Assembly: GCA_030523505.1 (NCBI GenBank)
Contig: JAUNIK010000078.1
Coordinates: 1 to 9,358 of the forward strand
From: Prevotellaceae bacterium
GTDB taxonomy: Bacteria > Bacteroidota > Bacteroidia > Bacteroidales > Bacteroidaceae
Length of the DNA: 9,358 nt
Direction: 5' to 3'
Both the position numbers and the translations under genes were made by a program. Below are positions 1-7,148 of the stretch, one piece after another. Below the pieces are notes generated by a model. It searched no databases, was not told the DNA's origin, and saw only the letters and a list, made by a program, of their open reading frames with translations. Position 1 is the stretch's first letter. Each line of letters begins with the position of its first letter.

Positions 1-3000
1 TCCGTCAGTATAAGCGCATCCAGATGTTCGTCCATGCAAATGCCATGGAACCAAACACCACCAACCTCGAGAACAACCAGTTGTCGTTGTTTGTGCGCTT
101 CGGTTCCGACTATAAGAGCAACTACTACGAATATGAGATTCCGCTTACCCTTACAGCACCAGGCCGTTACGACCAGTACTCATTGCAGGGCTGTCGTGCA
201 GTATGGCCAGAGGAGAATATGATGGATGTGGCACTCTCGATATTCACCGACCTGAAGAAGAACCGTAACAAGCAGAAGGCTGTTGGTGCGGCTTCATATA
301 ACCAGCTTTATTCTGAATACGACGAGGATCATCCTAACAATCGCGTGTCGATTATGGGTAACCCAACCCTCGGTGAGGTAAAGACAATGATTATCGGTGT
401 GCGCAACAAGGCAGGTGAGGTGAAGAGCGGTGAGATCTGGGTCAACGAGCTCCGACTCCTCGAATACGATAACTCCGGCGGTTGGGCAGCACAGGGCAAT
501 TTCAATGTGCAACTCTCAGACTTCGGTACAGTCAATGCTCAGGGCCGATATATGTCAGAGGGATTCGGTGGATTGGAAGACGGTGTGGCACAGCGTTCAA
601 AGGACAACCGTGGCTCATATTCCGTAACGACATCGCTCGAACTCGGTAAGTTCTTCCCAGAGAAAGCGAAGGTTTCGGCACCACTTTATTATTCTATCTC
701 AAAAGAGGAGAAGAGTCCAAAGTACAACCCTCTTGATACCGATATGCGCCTCTCGGATGCCCTCGATGCAGCCGATGAACACGAGCGTGACTCTATCGAG
801 AGCATTGCTGTGACAAAGACTCTCAATACCAACTTCTCGCTATCGAATGTGCGTGTGGGCATCGCCAACAAGAAGCACCCTACACCTATCGATCCAGCAA
901 ACTTCTCACTCTCGTATAGTCATTCCCACAAGCACTCATCAGGCGAGACTACAATCTTTGAGAATGAAGACACATGGCGAGGAAACCTTGACTATTCGTG
1001 GACACCTGTATATAAGGCGTTCGAACCATTCAAGAAGTTGAAATCGAAGAGCAAGTGGCTCGATATGGCAAAGCAGTTGACGCTGAACTATATGCCACAG
1101 AACATCACCTTCGGTTCGGACATCAACCGCAGTTACTACGAGTTGCAAGAACGCGACTTGGAGAGTCTGGAGAATTCAAGTCTGCCGCTCACTTTCTCGG
1201 AGCAGTTCCTTTGGAACCGTGACTTCTCTATCCGTTGGGATTTCACAAAGAATATCCACATGAACTTCAGCAGTGCCACCCACGCTGAGATTGAAGAGCC
1301 ATACACCCCAGTCAACAAAGACCTCTATGCCGATCACTACGAGGCATGGAAAGACTCAGTGTGGACAAGTATCAAGAACCTCGGTACTCCGCTCGACTAT
1401 ACCCAGAGCTTCTCGCTCACCGTACAGTCGCCACTGGATAAGTTGCCTGTTTTCGACTGGACAAAGCTTGACGGTTCGTATCGTTCGAACTACACATGGG
1501 TTCGCGGTTCGGCACTTGAAAACGGTACAACCCTCGGAAATAATATCACCAACAACCGTGATATGTCGCTCAATGGAACCTTCAACCTTGAACGACTCTA
1601 CAACCATGTGCCATTCCTCAAAGCCGTTAACGATCGTTTCAACAAAGACAATCGTAAGGCGGTGAAGAAACCGGCTCCGAAGAAGCCAACCCCACCAAAG
1701 ACTGGTGACAAGGATAAGGACAAGGCGGAAGCCGATGCTCAGGCACAGAAGAACAACCTTCCTACCAACAAGAAGGGCTTCGAGAAAGAGATAACCCTGA
1801 TGCCGGATACCGTTATCTCTGTCGGTCACTCGCGTAAGTCAAAGCGACTCATCGTGTCAGCAAAGACCGAAGACGGAAAGGTGTTCCCTATTAAATATAA
1901 GGTGAAGGACGACAACACCATCAACATCATCAGTAAGGTGGATTCTGCCACCAAGGTGAAGGTATCCGTCATTGCCAAGGAACCACTCGACGACAAACCT
2001 TGGTATAAGGCATTGCAGACCACATCACGAATGTTGATGCTCGTACGCAGTGTGGGCTTCACATATCACAACAAACAGGCGATGGCTCTGTCGGGCTTTA
2101 TGCCGATGGCCGGTGATGCCTTCGGACAGAAGGGTAGTGACGGTCTGCTCGCACCAGGCTTGGGCTTTGCATTTGGATTGGAAGGCGAGGAGTTCCTCGA
2201 TAAGGCTCGTGAGCACGAATGGCTGCTGTTCAATGACTCTGTTGCTACTCCTGCCACAATCAGCAAGACCGAGGATTTGCAGTTGAAGATGACACTCGAA
2301 CCTTGGAAGAACTTCAAGGTTGACCTCAATGCTTCGCGTTCTCGTACTCGTGCGAAGAGCATCCAGTATATGTATGAGGGAATGCCGACTACACAGACTG
2401 GTACATTCACTATGACCACCATCTCTATCGGTACAGCCTTCGAGAGCAGTGGCAATGCCAACAACGGTTATCACAACCGCTCGTTCGAGCGATTCTGCCT
2501 CTCGTTGCCGCAGTATCGTGACCGTGTGGAGCGTCTCTATGCAGGAAGTGTCTATCCAAAGGGAACAGCACTTGCCGGCGAAACATACAACCCAGAGAAT
2601 GGAGCCGTGAATGAATACTCGGCTGATGTGCTTATTCCTGCATTCCTGAACACCTATACCGGAATGAAGGGCGGTGGGTTGGATATCTTCCCGTCGTTAG
2701 CAAAACTGTTGCCTAACTGGAATGTGAAGTTCTCGGGATTCTCGAAACTGCCTTGGTTCAGAGACCACTTCAAGTCGGTAAACCTCAACCACTCTTACAA
2801 GAGCATCTATGCGGTAGGTTCATACAGTTCGTTCAGCACATTCCACGAGTATATGAACGGTCTTGGCTTCATCACTGACGCTACGACAAGTATGCCTGTG
2901 CCAAACTCGATGTATAATATCTCTACTGTGTCAATCAACGAGGCATTCTCACCACTTCTCGGTTTGGATTTCACCTTCCTCAACAACATGACATTGAAGG

Positions 3001-3509
3001 CAGAGTATAAAACTACTCGAGTGCTCACCCTTTCAACCACATCGGTTCAGCTCAATGAGGCATCATCACACGACTGGGTTATCGGATGGGGCTATAAGTG
3101 GCAGAACTTCAAGCTCTTCGGAGGCAAGAACCACCGTGCAGTGAAGTCGAACAAGAAGGATAATAAGGAAGATGGCGAAGGCAAGCAAAACAACAACCGC
3201 CAGAATCAGAACAATAAGAACAATAACAATGCGAAGGGACAGATCAACCACGACCTCAATTTGCGTTGCGACCTCTCTTATCGTCAGCAGGCTGCTATCA
3301 GTCGTGATATTGCTTCAATGACATCATCGGCAAGTAGCGGAAATACTGCGTTCAAGGTTAGTTTTACAGCCGACTACACCCTGTCGAAGTTGGTTACTAT
3401 GAGCTTCTACTACAACATGCAGAAGAACATCCCTCTGCTTTCTTCAAGCTCATATCCAACAACTACCCAGGACTTCGGCCTCTCGCTTAAATTCTCTCTC
3501 AAGCGATAA
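1..3509 (+). CDS. sprA: SprA/Sov, type IX secretion outer-membrane translocon (C-terminal half, 5' end outside window)
   Basis: The reading frame is open from the left edge (frame of positions 3, 6, 9...) and ends at TAA 3507-3509, giving about 1168 residues. Known SprA proteins have about 2400, so roughly half is missing. The ATG at 24 is internal, since the upstream codons (RQYKRIQMF) continue a typical SprA segment. Recognisable SprA text includes IWVNELRL, SGGWAAQGNF, LSDFGTVNAQGR, LELGKFFPEKA and KYNPLDTDMRL. In the family, SprA forms a very large single-chain beta-barrel with a lateral gate that exports cargo carrying T9SS C-terminal signals. The rest is alternating, aromatic-rich beta-strand-like sequence with an ending (DFGLSLKFSLKR) fitting a last barrel strand. 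Two low-complexity stretches stand out: a Lys/Pro/Ala/Asp-rich one at about 1650-1775 and an Asn/Lys-rich one at about 3144-3240. No frameshift or stop is seen. Confidence 0.93.
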   Translation, partial: RQYKRIQMFVHANAMEPNTTNLENNQLSLFVRFGSDYKSNYYEYEIPLTLTAPGRYDQYSLQGCRAVWPEENMMDVALSIFTDLKKNRNKQKAVGAASYNQLYSEYDEDHPNNRVSIMGNPTLGEVKTMIIGVRNKAGEVKSGEIWVNELRLLEYDNSGGWAAQGNFNVQLSDFGTVNAQGRYMSEGFGGLEDGVAQRSKDNRGSYSVTTSLELGKFFPEKAKVSAPLYYSISKEEKSPKYNPLDTDMRLSDALDAADEHERDSIESIAVTKTLNTNFSLSNVRVGIANKKHPTPIDPANFSLSYSHSHKHSSGETTIFENEDTWRGNLDYSWTPVYKAFEPFKKLKSKSKWLDMAKQLTLNYMPQNITFGSDINRSYYELQERDLESLENSSLPLTFSEQFLWNRDFSIRWDFTKNIHMNFSSATHAEIEEPYTPVNKDLYADHYEAWKDSVWTSIKNLGTPLDYTQSFSLTVQSPLDKLPVFDWTKLDGSYRSNYTWVRGSALENGTTLGNNITNNRDMSLNGTFNLERLYNHVPFLKAVNDRFNKDNRKAVKKPAPKKPTPPKTGDKDKDKAEADAQAQKNNLPTNKKGFEKEITLMPDTVISVGHSRKSKRLIVSAKTEDGKVFPIKYKVKDDNTINIISKVDSATKVKVSVIAKEPLDDKPWYKALQTTSRMLMLVRSVGFTYHNKQAMALSGFMPMAGDAFGQKGSDGLLAPGLGFAFGLEGEEFLDKAREHEWLLFNDSVATPATISKTEDLQLKMTLEPWKNFKVDLNASRSRTRAKSIQYMYEGMPTTQTGTFTMTTISIGTAFESSGNANNGYHNRSFERFCLSLPQYRDRVERLYAGSVYPKGTALAGETYNPENGAVNEYSADVLIPAFLNTYTGMKGGGLDIFPSLAKLLPNWNVKFSGFSKLPWFRDHFKSVNLNHSYKSIYAVGSYSSFSTFHEYMNGLGFITDATTSMPVPNSMYNISTVSINEAFSPLLGLDFTFLNNMTLKAEYKTTRVLTLSTTSVQLNEASSHDWVIGWGYKWQNFKLFGGKNHRAVKSNKKDNKEDGEGKQNNNRQNQNNKNNNNAKGQINHDLNLRCDLSYRQQAAISRDIASMTSSASSGNTAFKVSFTADYTLSKLVTMSFYYNMQKNIPLLSSSSYPTTTQDFGLSLKFSLKR
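1650..1775 (+). other. Low-complexity Lys/Pro/Ala/Asp segment inside SprA
   Basis: This part of sprA encodes a charged run with KKPAPKKPTPPK followed by GDKDKDKAEADAQAQKNN. It lies between strand-like segments and just before a more conserved domain (about 1776-2000, beginning FEKEITLMPDT). It is probably a flexible loop or linker. No repeat at the DNA level beyond the biased composition is seen. Confidence 0.6.
3144..3242 (+). other. Asn/Lys-rich low-complexity loop near SprA C-terminus
   Basis: The translation here is dominated by Asn, Lys and Gln (KSNKKDNKED, then NNNRQNQNNKNNNN), encoded largely by AAC, AAT and AAG codons. It is flanked by strand-like sequence (WGYKWQNFKLFGG before, INHDLNLRCDLSYR after), so it most likely forms a long hydrophilic loop between two late barrel strands. 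Length variation between strains would be expected for such a run. Confidence 0.6.
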
Positions 3510-3514
3510 TTATG

Positions 3515-3641
3515 TTTTAGACAGAATGACATAATGACAAAAATAGCCCTAAATTATGGCAAAATAAAATAATGTCTTTATGTCATTCTTGCTCCTCTGC
3601 GCTACGCAAGCGTCTCCTTCGTCGCCGAGCGCTGTCTAAAA
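3515..3641. repeat. Nested inverted repeat with a 44-bp GC-rich interruption
   Basis: The left arm, 3515-3539, is one continuous 25-base stretch. Its reverse complement occurs in two pieces: 3573-3589 (17 bases, one mismatch) and CTGTCTAAAA at 3632-3641 (perfect against 3515-3524). Removing 3590-3633 would restore a nearly perfect 25-bp inverted repeat around a 33-base AT-rich spacer. The removed segment is about two-thirds G+C (29 of 44), unlike its surroundings, and has its own small inverted repeats (GCGCT 3599-3603 with AGCGC 3628-3632). It lies between two convergent genes, so it may also stop transcription both ways, but there is no T-run directly after either stem. Confidence 0.7.
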
Positions 3642-3649
3642 AAAGAAAA

Positions 3650-4996
3650 CTATTCGCAGATGGCGCGGCAAACTTGATCCTGGAATGCGTGAGCCTTTGA
3701 GTTCGACATCACACCCTGATTGATGATGCAGAACGCCAACATGTGGCCGTCAGGTGATGTGGCATATCCGGCAAGCGATGATATTCCGGTAAGGGTGCCC
3801 GTCTTCGCCCGTACATTATCTAATACAGGGGCATTCTTCATACGTTTTCTCAACGTACCATCAACACCGGCACTCGGAAGCGACTGGCATAATTCACCAA
3901 AAATCTTTTTGTTGTTGTAAGCATATTTTAGCATCAGCACCTCCGCTTCAGGTGTGATGTAGTTATAGAGCGATAATCCCGAACCATCGGCAAGTTTATA
4001 GCTGTCGCTGCTGACTCCAGCTTTGCTGAGCACCTGTCGCTCCACAGCCTGTGCGTTCTTAGCGGTAGCAGTGGCATTGTTCTTTCCTCCAATCTGATAC
4101 AACATCGATTCAGCATAAAGATTGTCGCTATCTTTCATCATCTTATGGAGCACTGTCGATAGTTCGGCATAACGGTCGGAGAGCAACTCTGCGCCCTTCG
4201 GAACCCTACCGATAGAATCGCCACCGAGCACAACTATACCTTGTTCGGAAAGTCGCTTGCGAAGGGCAGAGAGCATATTGTCGCCACGCTTATAGAGCAA
4301 TGGAGTGAGCACTGGGTTCTTGTCATCCCAGCACCATCCCTCGCCCAGCATCTTGTCGTCTTTGAACGAACGGTCGGCTACGAGGCATCCACGTATTGTG
4401 TCGATATGCAATTTGCTCACACCCTCAACGAAACAGTCGAGATCGTAGGTCGAGAATGTAGGATTCATGGTGCTATAAACATACAGGTTGCCATGAAGCG
4501 AAGTCGAGTCGCATTCGCCCGAAGCATATAGTTTTGACTCGTAGCGATAATGAGCACCGAGATGGTCGAGTGCAGTGATGGCTGTTATCACCTTCATCGT
4601 CGATGCAGGGCGCATCAGTTGACGGTGGTTCTTTGCATAGATAAGCGAGTCGGCATCAAGGTCATATACCATCAGTCCAACCTGTGAACGCTCGAACATC
4701 GGATTTTTGAGCAGCGAGTCGAGGCGAATCTGTGCGCGGAGAGGGTAGGGGATATCCTTTGCAATGCTGTCGAGGGCAAGCGAGTCGGTGTCCGATACAA
4801 TGGAGTCGGTGATTGACTGAACACTGTCGGTCAGTACGACCGTAGCCACAGTGTCGGGCTGAGTCGCAGGTTCGACCACCTTTGATGCAACAGACTTCTT
4901 TGACTTCTTCGATTTAACTTTATGGTTGCTCTGGGCAAAAACACTTGCCGCAATACAGAGGAGTGATATGATGTAAATATAGGTTCTACGTGTCAT
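3650..4996 (-). CDS. dacB: D-alanyl-D-alanine carboxypeptidase/endopeptidase, PBP4 (peptidase S13) family
   Basis: A 448-residue periplasmic serine peptidase that trims or cuts D-Ala-containing cross-links in peptidoglycan. Residues 1-21 (MTRRTYIYIISLLCIAASVFA) form a signal peptide with likely cleavage before Q22. A Lys/Ser-rich and then Asp-Ser-rich linker follows (about 23-80). All three penicillin-binding motifs are present: S132-T-M-K135 (nucleophile Ser, general-base Lys), S290-D-N292 and K398-T-G400. The 158 residues between SxxK and SxN are clearly fewer than the roughly 240 in E. coli PBP4, so the inserted accessory domains are reduced. The start is the only Met that keeps the signal peptide. 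The gene converges on sprA and diverges from the etf operon. A TAnnTTTG box lies almost on the start codon. Confidence 0.93.
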   Translation of the reverse strand: MTRRTYIYIISLLCIAASVFAQSNHKVKSKKSKKSVASKVVEPATQPDTVATVVLTDSVQSITDSIVSDTDSLALDSIAKDIPYPLRAQIRLDSLLKNPMFERSQVGLMVYDLDADSLIYAKNHRQLMRPASTMKVITAITALDHLGAHYRYESKLYASGECDSTSLHGNLYVYSTMNPTFSTYDLDCFVEGVSKLHIDTIRGCLVADRSFKDDKMLGEGWCWDDKNPVLTPLLYKRGDNMLSALRKRLSEQGIVVLGGDSIGRVPKGAELLSDRYAELSTVLHKMMKDSDNLYAESMLYQIGGKNNATATAKNAQAVERQVLSKAGVSSDSYKLADGSGLSLYNYITPEAEVLMLKYAYNNKKIFGELCQSLPSAGVDGTLRKRMKNAPVLDNVRAKTGTLTGISSLAGYATSPDGHMLAFCIINQGVMSNSKAHAFQDQVCRAICE

Positions 4997-5000
4997 ATTG

Positions 5001-5008
5001 CAAAGTTA
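5001..5008 (-). promoter_or_regulatory. Probable dacB promoter -7 box, nearly touching the start codon
   Basis: On the minus strand this reads TAACTTTG, a match to the Bacteroidetes -7 consensus TAnnTTTG. Its last base lies 4 bases before the dacB ATG (4996-4994), so the expected transcription start falls at or beside the A of the ATG. No TTG element is seen at the usual distance upstream. The nearest TTTG is about 33 bases away. Confidence 0.5.
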
Positions 5009-5057
5009 CAAATTTTTTCCCACTTTTGCGACTTTCTGCCCCAAACGAGGCGTTTAT

Positions 5058-5130
5058 TTGTGCTCATTTGCGTATTGTTGTGCACAATGGTGGCTTTATT
5101 GTGCAGTTTTTGGGCGGTGTTCTTGCACAT
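5058..5130 (+). promoter_or_regulatory. Candidate operator array of TTGTGC motifs upstream of etfB
   Basis: TTGTGC occurs at 5058-5063, 5078-5083 and 5099-5104, that is 20 and 21 bases apart. The middle copy is inside the perfect 10-bp palindrome TTGTGCACAA (5078-5087). An inverted relative, TTGCACAT, lies at 5123-5130 and overlaps the proposed -33 element. Spacing near two helical turns would place the copies on one face of the DNA. No regulator family is recognised; the binding role is inference. Confidence 0.3.
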
Positions 5131-5153
5131 GTTGCAAAAAAGTTGTACCTTTG
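5123..5153 (+). promoter_or_regulatory. Probable etfBA operon promoter (Bacteroidetes type)
   Basis: TACCTTTG at 5146-5153 matches the -7 consensus TAnnTTTG. A TTG at 5123-5125 stands 20 bases upstream, within the usual distance for the -33 element. The transcription start is expected near 5158-5161, giving an untranslated leader of about 85 bases before the etfB ATG. Confidence 0.6.
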
Positions 5154-5157
5154 CGAG

Positions 5158-5209
5158 GTTATTTGAAAAATAACAGGCGTTTTTCAACGCCATCGGTTAT
5201 AAAGCCGGT
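5158..5209 (+). promoter_or_regulatory. Structured 5' leader: three consecutive small hairpins
   Basis: Three adjacent stem-loops can be drawn. The first is 5158-5174, seven pairs (GTTATTT with AAATAAC) and a 3-base loop. The second is 5176-5191, six perfect pairs (GGCGTT/AACGCC) around TTTC. The third is 5192-5209, seven pairs including two G-T (ATCGGTT/AGCCGGT) around ATAA. Together they fill the leader from the expected transcription start to just before the mini-ORF at 5210. None has a T-run typical of a terminator, and no known riboswitch is recognised. Confidence 0.4.
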
Positions 5210-5248
5210 ATGAAATTGGTAATAACAATTCAAATTAGAATAATATGA
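5210..5248 (+). other. Possible 12-codon leader ORF overlapping the etfB start
   Basis: ATG at 5210 opens a 12-codon frame (MKLVITIQIRII) that stops at TGA 5246-5248, so its stop overlaps the etfB ATG as ATGA (5245-5248). Such an overlap is typical of translational coupling. A frame this short can easily be chance, and no start signal sets it apart. Confidence 0.2.
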
Positions 5249-6108
5249 GTTTAAAAATTGTAGTACTTGCAAAGCAAGTGCCAGACACAAGAAATGTGGG
5301 TCCTGATGCTATGACTCCAGAAGGCACAATCAACCGTGCCGCTCTGCCAGCCGTATTCAACCCAGAGGACCTCAATGCTTTGGAGCAGGCTCTTCGTTTG
5401 AAGGATCAGTTCCCAGGTTCAACCATCTCTGTTGTGACAATGGGTCTTCCAAAGTCGGCAGAGGTTATCCGTGAGTCGCTCTATCGTGGTGCTGACGAAG
5501 GTTTCGTAGTAACCGACCGCCCACTTGGTGGTGCCGACACCTTGGCAACAAGTTATACACTTGCACAGGCTATCAAAAAGATAGGTGATTATGACATTAT
5601 CCTCGGTGGTCGTCAGGCTATCGATGGTGATACCGCACAGGTAGGTCCACAGATTGCTGAGAAACTCGGTCTTACACAGGTGACATACGCTGAGGAGATT
5701 ATCTCTCTCGACGAGGCTGCTCGCAAGGTTGTCATCAAGCGTCATATCGATGGTGGTGTTGAGACTGTTGAGGCTCCACTTCCACTCGTAGTAACTGTCA
5801 ATGGTAGTGCAGCACCTTGCCGTCCACGCAATGTGAAGCGCATCATGAAGTATAAGAATGCCACAGTAAAGGCTGAGCGTCCTGCTGATGCTCCTGCTCC
5901 AGAGAAGGCATATCTCGACATCACTCAGTGGGGTGCTGCTGATATTGATGCTGATCCAGCACAGATTGGTAAGGCTGGTTCTCCAACAAACGTAAAGGCT
6001 GTTGTGAATATCGTGTTCAAGGCAAAGGAGTCAAAGACTCTCACAGGCTCTGACGAAGATATCGAGAACCTGATTGTGGAAATGTTGAATGATAAACTTA
6101 TTGGCTAA
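5245..6108 (+). CDS. etfB: Electron transfer flavoprotein, beta subunit
   Basis: A 287-residue cytoplasmic protein of the EtfB/FixA family that pairs with EtfA and accepts electrons from the dehydrogenase encoded downstream. The start MSLKIVVLAKQVPDT is the standard EtfB N-terminus, and NPEDLNALEQALRLKD (39-54) is the usual following helix. Residues 121-135 read GGRQAIDGDTAQVGP. In this region the AMP-binding, non-bifurcating mitochondrial type has a DDDCNQTGQ-like segment, whereas GDTAQVGP is typical of the group that includes flavin-bifurcating ETFs carrying a second FAD. A bifurcating role is therefore possible but inferred from this motif only. No Shine-Dalgarno motif precedes the ATG, only A/T-rich sequence. 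It is the first gene of the operon and its stop overlaps the etfA start (TAATG). Confidence 0.95.
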   Translation: MSLKIVVLAKQVPDTRNVGPDAMTPEGTINRAALPAVFNPEDLNALEQALRLKDQFPGSTISVVTMGLPKSAEVIRESLYRGADEGFVVTDRPLGGADTLATSYTLAQAIKKIGDYDIILGGRQAIDGDTAQVGPQIAEKLGLTQVTYAEEIISLDEAARKVVIKRHIDGGVETVEAPLPLVVTVNGSAAPCRPRNVKRIMKYKNATVKAERPADAPAPEKAYLDITQWGAADIDADPAQIGKAGSPTNVKAVVNIVFKAKESKTLTGSDEDIENLIVEMLNDKLIG

Positions 6109-7145
6109 TGAATAACGTTTTTGTATATTGTGAAATTGAGGGAACAACCGTTAAAGAGGTTTCCCTCGAACTTCTGACAAAGGGTCGCAAGTTGGCCAAT
6201 ACCCTTGGTGTTCAGTTGGAGTGTATCATCGCTGGTTCAGGTCTTGACGGCGTTGAGGCACAGGTAATAAAGTATGGTGTTGACAAGGTTCATGTTTTCG
6301 ATGCAGAAGGCTTGTTCCCTTACACATCAAACCCTCATACAGCACTCGTTGTAAACCTCTTCAAGGAGGAGCAGCCACAGATCTGCTTGATGGGTGCTAC
6401 AGTAATCGGTCGTGACCTCGGTCCACGCGTATCTTCTGCTCTCCACAGCGGTCTTACTGCCGACTGTACCGAGCTCGAGATTGGCGACTTCGATATGAAG
6501 AAGAATGTTGGTGGCGAGATTAAGACTTTCCACTACGAGCAGCAGCTCTATCAGATTCGTCCTGCTTTCGGTGGTAACATCGTTGCTACCATCGTAAACC
6601 CTGACCACCGTCCACAGATGGCTACCGTTCGTGAGGGTGTCATGAAGAAGGAGGTTCTCGATGAGGCTTACAAGGCAGAGGTTGTTCGCCATGATGTTGC
6701 AAAGTATGTTCCTGAGACAGAGTATGTAGTAAAGGTGCTCGAGCGTCACGTAGAGGCTGCAAAGCATAACCTCAAGGGTGCTTCAATTGTTGTGGCTGGT
6801 GGTTATGGTGTTGGTTCTAAGGAAGGGTTCGACCAGCTCTTCGAACTCGCAAAGGAACTCCACGCAGAGGTTGGTGCTTCTCGTGCTGCTGTCGATGCAG
6901 GTTGGGTTGACCACGACCGTCAGATTGGTCAGACTGGTGTTACCGTTCGTCCAAAGGTTTACTTCGCATTCGGTATCTCTGGCCAGATTCAGCACATCGC
7001 AGGTATGCAGGATTCTGGCATCATCGTTGCTGTGAACAACGACCCTAACGCACCAATCAACACCATTGCCGACTACGTTATCACAGGTAATGTAGAAGAG
7101 GTAGTGCCAAAGATGATTAAGTATTACAAGAAGAATAATAAGTAA
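6108..7145 (+). CDS. etfA: Electron transfer flavoprotein, alpha subunit
   Basis: A 345-residue EtfA, full length for the family, which holds the FAD shared with EtfB. The N-terminal ETF domain covers about 1-200 and the C-terminal FAD-binding domain about 215-340. FAD-binding signatures are intact: VGASRAAVDAGW (255-266), GQTGVTVRP (274-282, including the Thr that contacts the flavin in characterised ETFs) and GISGQIQHIAGM (289-300), followed by AVNNDPNAPI (308-317). There is no fused ferredoxin domain. The ATG shares its A with the last base of the etfB stop, so the two subunits are very likely translationally coupled and made in equal amounts. The stop is 3 bases before the dehydrogenase start. 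Confidence 0.95.
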   Translation: MNNVFVYCEIEGTTVKEVSLELLTKGRKLANTLGVQLECIIAGSGLDGVEAQVIKYGVDKVHVFDAEGLFPYTSNPHTALVVNLFKEEQPQICLMGATVIGRDLGPRVSSALHSGLTADCTELEIGDFDMKKNVGGEIKTFHYEQQLYQIRPAFGGNIVATIVNPDHRPQMATVREGVMKKEVLDEAYKAEVVRHDVAKYVPETEYVVKVLERHVEAAKHNLKGASIVVAGGYGVGSKEGFDQLFELAKELHAEVGASRAAVDAGWVDHDRQIGQTGVTVRPKVYFAFGISGQIQHIAGMQDSGIIVAVNNDPNAPINTIADYVITGNVEEVVPKMIKYYKKNNK

Positions 7146-7148
7146 GCC

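Noticed and set aside
24..26. ATG at 24 as the start of the first gene
   Set aside because: The frame is open upstream to the window edge and those codons continue typical SprA sequence, so the ATG is an internal Met.
1356..1829. 157-codon minus-strand open frame inside sprA
   Set aside because: It is antisense to a clear SprA segment and has no recognisable domain or start signal.
3573..3650. Classical intrinsic terminator for sprA
   Set aside because: The stems are long but no T-run follows on either strand, so I list it as an inverted repeat with only a possible termination role.
4998..5213. Plus-strand 71-codon frame in the dacB-etfB gap
   Set aside because: It runs across the promoter, the motif array and the leader hairpins, is Cys/Phe-rich, and has no family resemblance. 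Most of it lies upstream of the expected transcription start.
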